Shown in pieces: positions 47,141 to 57,824 of a DNA stretch of 64,000 nt (within the stretch, counting starts at the first letter, position 1; each line of letters starts with the position of its first letter). A model generated the notes under the pieces. That model ran no database searches. It was not told where the DNA came from and saw nothing but the letters and a program-made list of their open reading frames with translations. This DNA comes from Paramacrobiotus metropolitanus (Eukaryota > Tardigrada > Eutardigrada > Parachela > Macrobiotidae): assembly GCF_019649055.1 (NCBI RefSeq), contig NW_026570236.1:1178001-1242000 (forward strand), written 5' to 3'. A program made the translations under genes and the position numbers.

Positions 47141-49396
47141 CAAAAGGTCCACAACTAAACGTTGGCTGCTTTCTGACCCATGGTGGCAAATTCATTTACA
47201 TCAAAGTTTAGAAGATGTCCCCGCTGACCCCAGCATCCATCCCATTACAACAAGGGGTTCGCGGGTAAGGCCATAAGCTACTTTCTTCGTTGTCCCACAT
47301 GCAGGTTTTACAATCTTCCGTATTCTAACAGAGCTTGTGTAGCGCAGTTGTTTTTGGATCCCATAAACATAAGCCGGTCATGGGATGGAAGGTGTGTGGT
47401 AGAAGCTGCGCCGTCCATTTTACCGATATTTCCTTTAGCAAGAAACTGGTGTTTGTGTTACGGCAGGTAAGTGTGACGTTTTAAGTGAATACGTACACGG
47501 CACTTTATGGTTGTCTTATTGGACTCTTAGTACGCGTTGTTTTCTCACTCATACTCACACATACGGTAGTCATACACCAGAGCGCAGGCGCACTATAGAT
47601 TGGTTGTGAAAATCACATCGCGATTAAGTAGCATACACTGTTCTGCGTTTTACACACGTTTTGTTTGCAGATAAGGAAAATCGAGCACATCAATATCTGC
47701 CAGTTTTTGGGACTGGCTATAACCAATGCGTCCACAGACATGCACTGGATTTCGGCCGTAATAGAATCACCGCCAAGAGGCCCTTTGCCTGACATTTTTG
47801 GCAGTTGCGTCAGCAGAAATGTGGCTTTAATAAGTTCGCTCATTTTGGACTATCTAGAAGTATGCTGTTACGCGTTGACGACTGCCTTGTCTTCAAAAGA
47901 CAAGAGTTTTGGTTGTTGCAGGCAGTACAATACCTTCATTCTTCCTCCTTGCAATTTCATGGACGAATCAGCATTTTGACTTGTTGGGTCGAGTCTTGTG
48001 CCAGAATGTCCTTTGGGAGTCTCTCTACTGGACTGCGTCAGAATCAACGGTCCCTTCTGACAGCAACTCGATGCAGTCAGTTGATATTTACTCGTCCGGT
48101 CTCATCATATACGATATCTTGACTACGGGAAAGTTTTTTGCCAAGATTCAAGGATTTACCGAAGGTAAGTTATACTATAATTATTACATGATAGTAAGAT
48201 TCAATGAAATTTTCTGAACCGCTTGCACTTTGCGTCGGCTTCGTTGACATACGGTCTTGCGTTATAGTTAGTAGTTCCAGTCGGTGACCAGCAACCATAG
48301 TAATCCACTTTACAGAAATTCCTAATCTCCACAGTATTTCCGAAATGGTGACGTTTTCAAGTGTACCTGATTTCGAAAACGTTCTTCGATCGTGCATCAG
48401 CTTGGACGCAAATCAGCGACCCAGTATAGAAATCCTTCGTCACGCGCTGGCTGCCATAAATCCTCTCCTGGCCATAAGACAACGAAAAATCAATCTTACC
48501 GACAATATTTGCGTAGGCTTGGAAGATTATGCAGCCGATTTAGAGCGGCAAGTAAAAGACAGAACTAATGAACTGAAAAAGGAAACGGATAAATGCAATG
48601 GTATCATCGACCGGCTGCTACCACGGTACTGTATATGCAAAATAAATAGTTTAGTTTTTCGTGTGAATTTTTTTTAGTCTTAAATATGCCTGCTATTGGG
48701 CAGATCTGTAGCCAAGACGCTGCGAGCTGGAGAAAAGGTTTTGCCCGAGTTTTATGATTGTGTGACAATCATGTTTCTTGATCTGTATGGATTCAATGAC
48801 TTCGTTAACGTCCAGCAAACACAAATGGCGATCAGTCTGATATCAGCCACCGAAGCCCCTATCGAGGCCAATGTCAAAAGTAAGAAAGAACTTTTGGAAG
48901 AAAGAACTTTTATGTGGTCAAAAGTAAGAAAGAAGTTTTAGAAGAAAGAAGTTTTCTTAGGTCAATAGTAAGAAAGAAATTTCCCCAGTCAAAAGTAAGA
49001 AAGAAATTTTTGTTATAGCTGCTGCAATGTATTGCTGACAAAAATGTATTGCTGCAAAAACTTTTATTCTAACCAGAACCTAAACACACCAAAACAGTTA
49101 AAATGTTTTTTAGCTGACAAAACCCATTCGCTAACAAACTGCTTAAAACCAGATTAAAAAATGGTAAAAAGTGAGAATGATTGCGTCCGCTAAACTTGTC
49201 TATGCATGAATAAAAAAAGTACAAAATGAAGTAACGACACCACAAGAAATGAACCACGAAAAAACAGCCGAAGTAACGACACTAAAAAATGAACAACGGA
49301 AAAACAGCCGTGGCACTTTCGCACAATCGAAACGTAAAAACGTGGCACTGCCGCACTGCATACGGTCACAATGAGTCGTACAAGATAAGATGCCGG

Positions 49397-49876
49397 CTAA
49401 GTTTCTCGGCGGAACTTAGCGATTAATTGCAGCTCTTCTTGGCTGAATTGGATGGATTTATCCAAATTGTTTGCGAACAGGGTGGTAAAATTCGGGTGAC
49501 GTCTTTTTATGCAGGCCGCGCGTAAACAGTACTTTCGCGGTTTAGCTGCCTCGGTAACCGATTGGCGGTTGCTACCACTGATATATTCAAACTCTTCGCG
49601 CACTACGATGATATTCAAAGCTGGTGGATTTTCGGTAAATTTCTTGCCACACCCAGGACACTTGGAGTTGAAATGGATATCAGCATCCTTCGTAATGCGG
49701 AAGCGACTGTTTCCTTTCTGCCATGGACTAAGGCGCTTAATTCCCTTGCAGCAAGGACAAGGTTCTGTGAAAGTATCAAATCGTTTTTTAAACAGACGGT
49801 TTGCTTTTCGCTTTTTCTCCATTATTAATGTCAGCTTACCAGGAGATTGCTCTCGTTTAATTTTTTCCTCCATCAT
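49397..49876 (-). CDS. Second ORF of the Mutator-like element, Cys-rich
   Basis: 159 aa from an ATG at 49876 (a second Met follows). A basic N-terminus (KKRKANRLFKKRF) precedes CPCCKGIKRL and CPGCGKKF, a CxxC pair spaced like a zinc ribbon, then CLRAACIKRRH. I do not recognise the family. It lies inside the terminal inverted repeats, in the same orientation as the transposase and downstream of it, so it is probably a companion protein or a separate exon of the same transcript. Confidence 0.55.
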   Translation of the reverse strand: MMEEKIKREQSPGKLTLIMEKKRKANRLFKKRFDTFTEPCPCCKGIKRLSPWQKGNSRFRITKDADIHFNSKCPGCGKKFTENPPALNIIVVREEFEYISGSNRQSVTEAAKPRKYCLRAACIKRRHPNFTTLFANNLDKSIQFSQEELQLIAKFRRET

Positions 49877-50663
49877 GCAAAGGTCCTCCAGTTGCTGCTG
49901 CTGCGGATGCTGTCAATTAAACCGGACAACGCATGTATCAATCACTAAGTTTAATTTTGAAACAAATATGGTGCATATTAAGATTAAAAAATTATTTGAC
50001 TAACCAGGGCACATAATCAGGATCCAATTAAAAAAAATCTAACCTTTATGATAATAGTACAGTACTTCATAATACCATAATCACGGGATGGCTTACAGCG
50101 TTTTTACAAATGGTAAGTTTTTCTGAATCCGAAGGCTGCATGTACCCTGGTAAGGTTACAGAGTACGTGCACTTAAAGTGAGTTGAACCAGTCGTATATC
50201 GAAAACGTAATGTAGTCGTATAATCGTACTGATTAGTGAGTGATGGAAATAACTATAACAAGACGTTACCGCAGTTTCTTCGTTTCCTTGAATCTTGATT
50301 TTTTTTCCAATCGTCTATAAAATAGTACAGTATAACACCCATTAGTACGAACAGTACATATAATTATTCGTATCATGCAACAATATTTGCGGTCACTTTA
50401 ATGATGACCTTTAACTGTTGCGATACGGTTCTAAATAGTTAATGTGTTTGTAAATTGAAAAAAATGTAAAGTCTATTAGAGTATTGTATTACCACCACCA
50501 TTAGCAGAATGACCAACCTTTTTCGCATTTGTTTCAGCATGTTGACTGCCAATAACTTGAACTTCTTCCTCGGTATCTGCATCCTGTAAATGTAATGAAT
50601 AATCTGTCGCTATATTTCTTTTGAACTTACTTTAATATAACTAAAAGCCAGAACTATTATTAT

Positions 50664-51371
50664 TTAAAAATTATGAATGCTGGTTGCTAGAAAAGTTACC
50701 GAAATCTCATTGTGACACCGCTTCAAAACAGTTCTAGAAGTGTTTGCTTTCCACCGGCCGGATCGAAGTGTGGCCCCTTTAGACAGCTTCCTGTCGGCTT
50801 TCCGCTTGACTCCCACTTTTCTACCTCTGGCGTTTGAGGTCGGTTCTATAACGGCTTGAAATGGAGGAAGTGCATTACGAAACTTTTCGAGAAACTCTGG
50901 CATTCTCTGCGTAATATGCGAAACTGCGAGAACATCGGCACAGAACCTCTTCTTTTTGAAAATCGCGCATGTACAATCGGCAGTATCGTCACTTGACCAC
51001 TTCACTTTTTGCATTGCTCCGTTAGCGTCTTCGGCTAGGAAAACATTATTTCCCATTTTTGCTGGTGCAGGATGGATTTTTTCGGTATTCACCAGTTGAT
51101 AGGCTGCTTTCCAAAACGGCTGCAGATCCACAGATAGCAGGGACTTATCAAAGGACACTTGAAACTTTATGGTGTTATCGTTACCAGGATGAACCAACTT
51201 GTAGCGACGGTCAGACAATGGGTCACGGTCTAAACTACCACCGAAGAGCATGCAAATATAAGTGTTGTACAGAATTTCGTCGTCGAGCACAGCAACAGTG
51301 GCTGCAGAACAGGGCGAGGTCTGAGTAAAGACAAATTCGCCACATCCTGCAAGAAAGTAACAACTCTGCAT
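50664..51371 (-). CDS. C-terminal exon of MULE transposase, SWIM-like finger
   Basis: It encodes NGAMQKVKWSSDDTADCTCAIFKKKRFCADVLAVSH, split here as a CTC pair followed by FCADVLAVSH, in the place of the SWIM zinc finger (CxC...CxH) that follows MULE transposase domains; the usual His after the third Cys is Asp (CAD). A basic tail (KVGVKRKADRKL) follows. It should be spliced to the core exon at 51513-52415. The start is not an initiation codon of its own. Confidence 0.7.
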   Translation of the reverse strand: MQSCYFLAGCGEFVFTQTSPCSAATVAVLDDEILYNTYICMLFGGSLDRDPLSDRRYKLVHPGNDNTIKFQVSFDKSLLSVDLQPFWKAAYQLVNTEKIHPAPAKMGNNVFLAEDANGAMQKVKWSSDDTADCTCAIFKKKRFCADVLAVSHITQRMPEFLEKFRNALPPFQAVIEPTSNARGRKVGVKRKADRKLSKGATLRSGRWKANTSRTVLKRCHNEISVTFLATSIHNF

Positions 51372-51512
51372 GAAAATAATACTTATATTAATGCTAAAAG
51401 ACCTGGTTAATTTACTTTGAGGAAATGTTTATATTATTGTTCAACGGCATATTATCTTACGTGTGTATATCTTCATTTCAAGTGTATACATTTTATTTTA
51501 TTATCGCTAAAT

Positions 51513-52415
51513 CTAATATGTTGTTTCGCAGCTTACTATTCCATTTGTAAACTCACCGATTATTGCCTCAGCGATGTACATCTCTTGCCGGCGCACAAGA
51601 GATTTAATATGACCAGTAATATCCAAAAGCGTCACCTGGGGTTTCGGGAAACCTTTCAGCTTATCCTTCAGCTCATTGTTAGCTGACTCGGCAACGTTGT
51701 TGGTCACATGATCAGACCCGAACCCTGCCGCTTTACGCACTGGCAGTAACGCATGCTGCAGAAATTTTTGTTTCTTGTTCTTTTCGTAGTATGCCAAAAT
51801 GCCGGGGTGAATGCTTGATAGCTGTGGCGTTTCTTCTGCAACTTTGGCATTTAGTTCCTGTTCAGAGTCGCTGTCAATCACACCTTTCTCGTAAGCATCA
51901 CTACCGGAAGCAGCACTCCCGAAGAAAATCGCAAGTACTTTTTTGATAGCAGCTTCGTCCAGCTTGAGTTCTTTCTTCATGTGATGCTTGAAATTATCTT
52001 TTAAATGGAGAAAACACGTCAAAATTTTGGCATTTGGGAGTAAAGCACGGATTGCTTTCCGCAGTGCTGCGTCATCGTCGCACACTACCGTAGGAGACCA
52101 TTGAGTAAAGATGTCACTGTTTTCGGTGCATTCTCGCTGGTATCTCTCCAGTATCGTATACAGGCCAGCCTGCATTTCTGCTGCGAACAAGCTCTTCATT
52201 ATAGCCGTGCCGACTACGATAACGGCATTCCCAAACCCTCTGAGTTTAGCCGATTCGGAAAGTTGAGCAGCAACAGGTGGTGTTTCTTTTCTGCGGAGAT
52301 AGGGATGTTGTATGGCTAAGGTCATCACGTAATATTCTCCAATGTTATGGACAACATCGATGATCAATGGACTGAATACGTGTTGCCCATCGAATCCTAC
52401 AAAGCGCAGTAACAA
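51513..52415 (-). CDS. MULE transposase core (DDE) exon
   Basis: It carries the Mutator DDE pattern: FDGQHVFSPLIIDVVHN with the first acidic residue, the second as Asp in PTVVCDDDAALRKAI, a CFLHLKDNFKHHMKKEL helix, and Glu in TNNVAESANNELKD. The enzyme cuts at the terminal inverted repeats. It is preceded by an exon at about 52880-53020 (frame reading ADLMSKLCMEDDVFF), whose apparent donor is GCAAGT rather than GT. No stop interrupts the core. Confidence 0.82.
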   Translation of the reverse strand: MLLRFVGFDGQHVFSPLIIDVVHNIGEYYVMTLAIQHPYLRRKETPPVAAQLSESAKLRGFGNAVIVVGTAIMKSLFAAEMQAGLYTILERYQRECTENSDIFTQWSPTVVCDDDAALRKAIRALLPNAKILTCFLHLKDNFKHHMKKELKLDEAAIKKVLAIFFGSAASGSDAYEKGVIDSDSEQELNAKVAEETPQLSSIHPGILAYYEKNKKQKFLQHALLPVRKAAGFGSDHVTNNVAESANNELKDKLKGFPKPQVTLLDITGHIKSLVRRQEMYIAEAIIGEFTNGIVSCETTY

Positions 52416-52469
52416 AAGTTAATTAAGATTAATTATCTTTCTTGTACTCCTCCTGTATCCGGTTAGGTT

Positions 52470-52550
52470 TCTTAAGTTTATAATGTTTTCTTTAGGTTTC
52501 TTGGGTTTTCTTAGGTTTCTTAGGTTTTCTTAGGTTTCTTAGGTTTTTTC
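52470..52550. repeat. TTAGG-containing tandem repeat
   Basis: About five head-to-tail copies of TTAGGTTTCTTAGGTTTTC-like units lie within an intron of the Mutator-like element. The motif resembles arthropod telomere repeats but with T/C spacers. It is most simply a microsatellite. Confidence 0.6.
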
Positions 52551-53015
52551 CAGACCCCAACCCTGCCGCTTTGCGCACTTAGATTTAGCGGAATAATTCT
52601 CGTATACATGTGAGATACGTAAAGGCAATAGAACACGTCGATGAAAAAAACGAAGTCAAAACGTTTAAGGATACATGTGTGATGTGAAGTACGCAAGGAA
52701 AACCGTAAGGCACTGCGAACGCAAAATTATAAAAAATTTAACGTGTACAAAATTGCCCTTTTCTACAACATGCACCCTTTATATCTATAGTGAAAGAATT
52801 TTAGCCATGCTGTTTGTTTTGGACTTTCTAATAAAATTATGACTAAATCTATAAATTTTTAAGTCGATGTGATTACTTGCCTGGGAGCACGAAGGATTTC
52901 ATAAGTAGTGACTGCGACAGCGCACACACAACTGGAACCATGTTCTTTTTCCCGTCACTCCGTTGAGCGATTGCCGCACAATGGAAAAACACGTCGTCCT
53001 CCATGCATAGCTTGC

Positions 53016-53612
53016 TCATGAGATCCGCCATTTCGATTTCTTTAAGGTGACCTTTACCCGTTTCACTTGCGACTTATCGCGCGGGAGGGACATGGGATTG
53101 CAGCTCCCTTCTGATGCAGATTTCTTTGCAGTCTCCATAATTTCGTCATTGCGCGAAAACTTATTATTGTCAAGAGCGACTGTGATTTCTTCCTTTGCGA
53201 TTGCGGTGGTACCGTTGAACGGTAGCTCGATATTGGAATTACCATGGGGCGGCACAATAAAGGATTTCGGTCGTTCGCCGGGTTCCCATCTGAACTCGAT
53301 TACCACCACGCGTTTGGTCGGATCAACGTAGGTCAGTTTGCGGAATGCCGGGCAAGTGGAATTGCGATAGTATGTGGTGGATAGATTGCCAACTTCATGA
53401 CATCTATCTTGTTTCCAGCCGCCAGCACCGTCAGGCCGTAAAATCGTACGGGTATCTTTTTTGCCAGGCTTTACCAAAAATATCCCGTCACTTTCTGCGT
53501 TTTGAAAGGCCATCGGAATTGTCCGCAACGGATCGAACGGCCATTGATTTGGTGGATCATAATCACGGTTCAGAAGATCCTTACAGAAAGTGCGACGTTC
53601 TTTATTGGTCAT
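53016..53612 (-). CDS. N-terminal exon of the MULE transposase, putative DNA-binding region
   Basis: 198 aa open from an ATG at 53612. It contains spaced His/Cys and aromatic residues (DGAGGWKQDRCHEVG, NSTCPAFRKLTYVD, RVVVIEFRWEPGERP) that could form a zinc-stabilised DNA-binding fold of the WRKY/FLYWCH kind often found at this position, but I cannot assign it with certainty. The next exon (about 52880-53020) is in another frame, so either an intron or a frameshift separates them. Confidence 0.55.
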   Translation of the reverse strand: MTNKERRTFCKDLLNRDYDPPNQWPFDPLRTIPMAFQNAESDGIFLVKPGKKDTRTILRPDGAGGWKQDRCHEVGNLSTTYYRNSTCPAFRKLTYVDPTKRVVVIEFRWEPGERPKSFIVPPHGNSNIELPFNGTTAIAKEEITVALDNNKFSRNDEIMETAKKSASEGSCNPMSLPRDKSQVKRVKVTLKKSKWRIS

Positions 53613-53699
53613 AGTGGAGTGAGGCTTGAAATACCACAGGCTGCCAAAGCTGAAGCAGAATTTATAAACAAATTATTTAATCAGTTGACACATTTCTGA

Positions 53700-55690
53700 A
53701 AATACCCTGTATGACATAGTCTTGGAGCATACGTATATAGCGTACAAAATTTGTTATATATATGGTCACAAACGCTTCATTCAAAAGTTATGTTAAAACA
53801 GCTTATGTGTGTGCAAAAACGCTGTCTGCAAAAACGCATACAAAACAAGTCTTAAATATGTTTGCAAAGTTACCGGCATTTTTTCGGGTCGGTGGAGTTA
53901 TCTTCTTCGCTGTCGCTGACGGTGACCACTTCAATATGTCCAGCCGGTTTTCCAGCAGCATCCTCACTAGCATGAAGAATTGAAGACGTGAGAATTTATA
54001 TAACACTTTTTCAATGAAACTTTTTGTAATATAGCCATTTCTGTGTAATATAACCACGTGACAATTTCTGCATAAAACTACCGGAAGTCAGAAAACGGTC
54101 GAAAAACCTGTTGTGATTGCATAAAACCTTGGAAACTAAATGTCATAAAACAATTAAAAAGGCCGCGCACATAGTCAACATCCGTGCGAACTCAAAAAGG
54201 TCACCCGTGCACACTGGCAGTGTGACACTGCCAACGCCAATGTCCGAACTCCGTGCACCCAGCCAACAAACGTGTTTTCCCGCGCACGCAGAATCGACAT
54301 AAATTAAATGGCAGTTAAATTTATCAAAAGGTTAAGTAATGGTAGCCTTTCTTTTGATAATTTATATTAATATTAACAACAATAATAATAATAATTCTCT
54401 TACGAGTTTCTCCTGTTTGCGATTTCCATTCGTTTTGGTGCTGATGTGGAGGGAAGCGCAGCGAGGTCCGCTCTGTTAGAAGCACCAGGTGCTGGGCAGC
54501 TTTCAGAAATGGGAAACTTGGATGTAGAGGGACAGTTGCTGTTTTCATTTTGAATGCTGATGTTTGATCGGACAGCTTTGCGTCTAGCACTATCTTGGCT
54601 AACAATTTAGGAACAGAAAGCTCATATCATATAAGTTTGCATTTAATAAAAAATTTAGCCTGCATTGTGTATACACTTCTATAATATTAATTTACTCAGA
54701 AAACTGTATTACTCGTAATTTACTCAGTGCACAGATTTGAAACACTGGGAAAACTCACATCACCGCAAATAGGTATATTTTATGTACAATACTTCTTACA
54801 ATTAGTATATTTTATGTACAATACTTCTTACAATTAGTATACGTATACGTCGTATGTACTTGTAGTATACGTACGTCATATAATTACAATTTACAATCAC
54901 ATTATTCACATATGAAAAGTAGTACAGGTAGTATGTAGTATACGTACGTTATATCTATATAATTACAATCACATATGAAACATATTGCAAGAAAATAAAA
55001 GTTATGTATCGAACCAAAGATGCGGTTGCAAAAAGCGCCATAATAGAAATAAAAAACAAAATAAGTGGCATATTAGCACAAATTTCTTACGCCGGATATG
55101 CGTCTTCGTCGCTGCTTGCATCTTCAGTTTCATAGCCTTGCTCCATGTTAGCCATTGCGGAGCGAATGCTACATAATGTAAAACTATCCCTTGGTGATCT
55201 CCAGGATGTTTCCAAACATAGGTTTAAAAAGGCAACAAAGAATCTCAGCAAATTTCATTGTCAAATTTTGGCTTTCATTGTCAAATTTTGGCTGCACAAG
55301 AAACGGCTTTGCATCTGCAGACTTTATGGATTGCATTGCACACACACGCACAGGTGCATCGCGTCTTTGCGTAACGATTGTGCTATCTACGCCGGGAGAG
55401 AACAGACCAGTGCCCGCGTGCCCGTCAGCTGTACAGATACTGGTCTAGACTGGAAAAATTTGTTGTTTTGCGGATGATAATAAGGAATCAGACCAGATCA
55501 CACCTGAGTGTCACCGCAAGAATACTTTATTCAGCGTGGTATCTGCCGCTTTGATATCGCCTTGCTTCCCGCTCGTTCTAGTGAGCCAGTCAGCAATACA
55601 CGTTTCAGGGAAAGCGCGTAATGTATTGCGCATGTAATCTGCATAACAGAGTTAATAAATTTAATTTGTGTTGTACATAATAAATTGGCA
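53700..55690. other. Right non-coding part of the Mutator-like element
   Basis: No coding region was recognised. It holds a 33-bp tandem duplication (about 54772-54838, TATTTTATGTACAATACTTC units) and a 21-bp duplication near 55253-55294 (TTTCATTGTCAAATTTTGGC). It presumably includes the promoter for the minus-strand transposase. Confidence 0.5.
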
Positions 55691-55839
55691 ATAACAAAAT
55701 TTCTTTCTTACTTTTGACTGGAGAAATTTCTTTCTTACTATTGACCTAAGAAAACTTCTTTCTTCTAAAACTTCTTTCTTACTTTTGGCCTCATAAAAGT
55801 TCTTTCTTCCAAAAGTTCTTTCTTACTTTTGACATTGGC

Positions 55840-56663
55840 CCATATCGATACGTTGTCAAAGGAATGCGGCGTGTACAAAGTGGTAGCAATCATGGAATCC
55901 TTCATGGTAAATGAAAATGCGGAGCTGCAGTTGACTGAACGTTGAAGGACCCTTGGCATGACTCGTATAAGTGGCAGAATTTTGTAGCTAGCAAGCGGAT
56001 TCCCAGAAAGAATTGGAAATAATCATATTGAAAGGGCTGCAACGTTTGCAGTAAGACTGCTGGATAGCTATCCACAGTTGACCGTTCTGATAGATTTGCA
56101 GATCAAGATCGGTATTCATTCTGGTAGGTTTGTAATGATTTTCAATTTGACTGCGAGTTGAATGGATCTTTGTCATTTTAGGTCCTTGCGTAGCGGGATT
56201 GATGGGATCAAAACGACCCCGCTATTGTCTGTATGCTAACTAACCTAACTTTACCATAATAAAAAGAAAACAAGACTCTTGCATAACTACTTATACCAAC
56301 ATCGGCGTTGATTTTGCTAATGTTCTACCACTGTATGTGGTTCAAACAAACTGAAAATAATTTGTGATTTAAAATTTTAAAAAAATCTGAATGTGATTTC
56401 AAGACACTAACTCCACTGTTCCAACATTACCGTGAACCTTACATAAAAGGACGTTTGGGTTGTTAAATAGGTTCGGGGACACCGTGAACGTTGCTTCCAG
56501 GATGTGCAGGCATGGTCTGCCCGGTCACGTTCACTTGAGTCCAGAGAGCAAACTTCTTTTGGAGCATTTCAACCAGTTCTCTGTTGAATCAAGAGCACGC
56601 CAAGCAGTAAAGGGGGAATATGAGATAACCACATACTGGCTTCTGCCGACAATACGACTTTAA
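55840..56663 (+). pseudogene. Receptor guanylyl cyclase copy C, 3' part after the transposon
   Basis: The cyclase domain resumes immediately after the 9-bp target duplication: HIDTLSKECGVYKVVAIMESFM, then exons at about 55989-56124 (LASGFPERIGNNHIE to KIGIHSG), 56182-56232 (AGLMGSKRPRYCL) and 56469-56663 (FGDTVNVASRMCRHGLPG to the stop). The second metal Asp is Glu here (MESF). The segment is open but separated from its 5' half by the insertion, and the kinase domain upstream already has a frameshifting deletion. Confidence 0.86.
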
Positions 56664-57633
56664 CTGCATGTAGCTACTCCATTACCATGTGCTGGCCAGC
56701 TCCAGACTATCACTACGTGCCGCATGTCTGCCTACGTCAAATCCATTTTACATGTCGACTTTCAATAATTTCTAGCATGGCAGATTGTTAAACCTTACTC
56801 GTCACTTCAATTATGGCTTGTACTACCATTAGTAAAATTTCGGTGTGCTGTCTTTTTGTAAGGACACTCTATATGGCATTCCGTTTTATCTGGACTCGTT
56901 TTTTTACGTTCTTGAGCTGTTTTTTCGAATCTCCTAAATTACAGCATGTTGAAGCATCTTTCCCAAAAAGCACTCTACGCATACGACAACTCGAAGTCCT
57001 GTTAAAGAATAAACAGTGAATTTGTTGCATGCAAAACAATGAAAAACATCAAATTACTTAATACTCTGTAAATTAGTTTGCACGAATAAACAGTAAATTT
57101 TTGCATGTATCTCTCAAATACCATAGGCATAAAGTGATATAATTATTATCATACAGAGCAGTTCGCCGCATCCTCAATTTCACCTTTGTATGCACAAAAT
57201 GATATGTATGCACAAAATTGACACTGCACGCACAAAATTGAAATACAAACAAGTTCAAAACAATTTTGCTGACATATTGTGAAATTCTTGCATTTGCTAT
57301 GTCGGCATTTTATTATGCAGTGAATAAACACTGAAGATTCAAGTAAACCAACAAATTAAAGCATCAAAAGCCGGGTTGCGATACTTTTAGTCTGCTAGTA
57401 CAAACAGGTACCACTCATAGTAGTGTGTATTGTGTTGGACACTTGATGCGCTTGTATGCATACTCGCACTATTTTTTTAAACATTTAAATTTTTCCATCC
57501 ATGACGATCAATATGGACGTGATCGGTAGTCAAAATCCTGAAGCTGTTATATATTGTCACAATAGTTATTTAAAAATTAAATTACTCTGATAAGATAGCT
57601 TTAAGATTACCCGGGGACAGCCAGAACTTTTGG
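56664..57633. other. 3' flank of copy C
   Basis: The first 400 bp or so are similar to the spacers following copies A and B (CCATGTGCTGGCCAG, GTCGACTTT), marking the end of the third duplicated unit. After that nothing was recognised. Confidence 0.55.
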
Positions 57634-57779
57634 TACTGTATTTACACGATATTAAGGGACAGAGAAATACCCAGGACCGCCCGCACTAGCTGTCGGTTCC
57701 TTTGACATCAATAGAGCCGACGCCTAGTGCGGGCGGTCCTGGGGATTTCTCTGTCCCTTAATATCGTGTAGATACAGTA
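57634..57779. repeat. 146-bp foldback hairpin with 56-bp arms
   Basis: Arms 57634-57689 and 57724-57779 are complementary at 54 of 56 positions around a 34-base loop; GTCGG/CCGAC may extend the stem. It ends 45 bp before the start codon of the beta-lactamase-like gene, so it lies in its promoter or 5' leader. No target duplication is obvious. Either a foldback MITE or a transcribed stem-loop. Confidence 0.88.
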
Positions 57780-57824
57780 ATTGTTACCACCTAACCGAAA
57801 CAAGAGCGTTCCCATTTTAGCAGG

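Larger units (their letters stand above)
42912..48865 (+). pseudogene. Receptor guanylyl cyclase copy C, 5' part up to the transposon
   Basis: The ectodomain is the best preserved of the three. Exons 42912-43269, 43345-43408, 43468-43781, 44014-44057, 44141-44179, 44281-44349, 44796-44927, 45021-45071, about 45175-45353 and 45449-45591 join in phase. It has a signal peptide (MFSLALIFAHLVALAETHKQ), SLAVDRVQGIYAGTLNFSLH and YAELYINILNKYNWTSITVV typical of the ANF-receptor fold. The transmembrane segment is near 45683-45775, and the juxtamembrane exon (KRWLLSDPWWQIHL) is near 47155. A frameshifting deletion near 47990-48000 in the kinase-homology exon removes about 80-110 bp compared with copies A and B. 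The kinase C-end and dimerisation helix (48316-48626) are open. The cyclase exon from about 48706 runs FLDLYGFNDF and is cut by a Mutator-like insertion. Confidence 0.86.
48866..55839. mobile_element. Mutator-like DNA transposon (about 6.97 kb) inside copy C
   Basis: Terminal inverted repeats of about 150 bp (48867-49016 and 55691-55839) start GCCAATGTCAAAAGTAAG and differ at only a few positions. Each contains four GTCAAAAGTAAGAAAGAA-like words. The flanks CCCTATCGA (48857-48865) and CCATATCGA (55840-55848) form a 9-bp target duplication with one mismatch, as expected for Mutator. Comparison with copies A and B confirms the uninterrupted cyclase exon. The interior encodes a MULE transposase on the minus strand in several exons, a SWIM-like domain and one additional zinc-binding ORF. 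The high similarity of the ends suggests recent insertion. Confidence 0.9.

Noticed and set aside
52470-52550. TTAGG-like repeat as an internal telomere
   Set aside because: Units are irregular and lie in a transposon intron; a microsatellite is simpler.
48866-55839. Mutator-like element acting as a removable intron of copy C
   Set aside because: The target duplication would stay in the exon and no consensus splice sites lie at the edges; copy C also has a separate frameshifting deletion.
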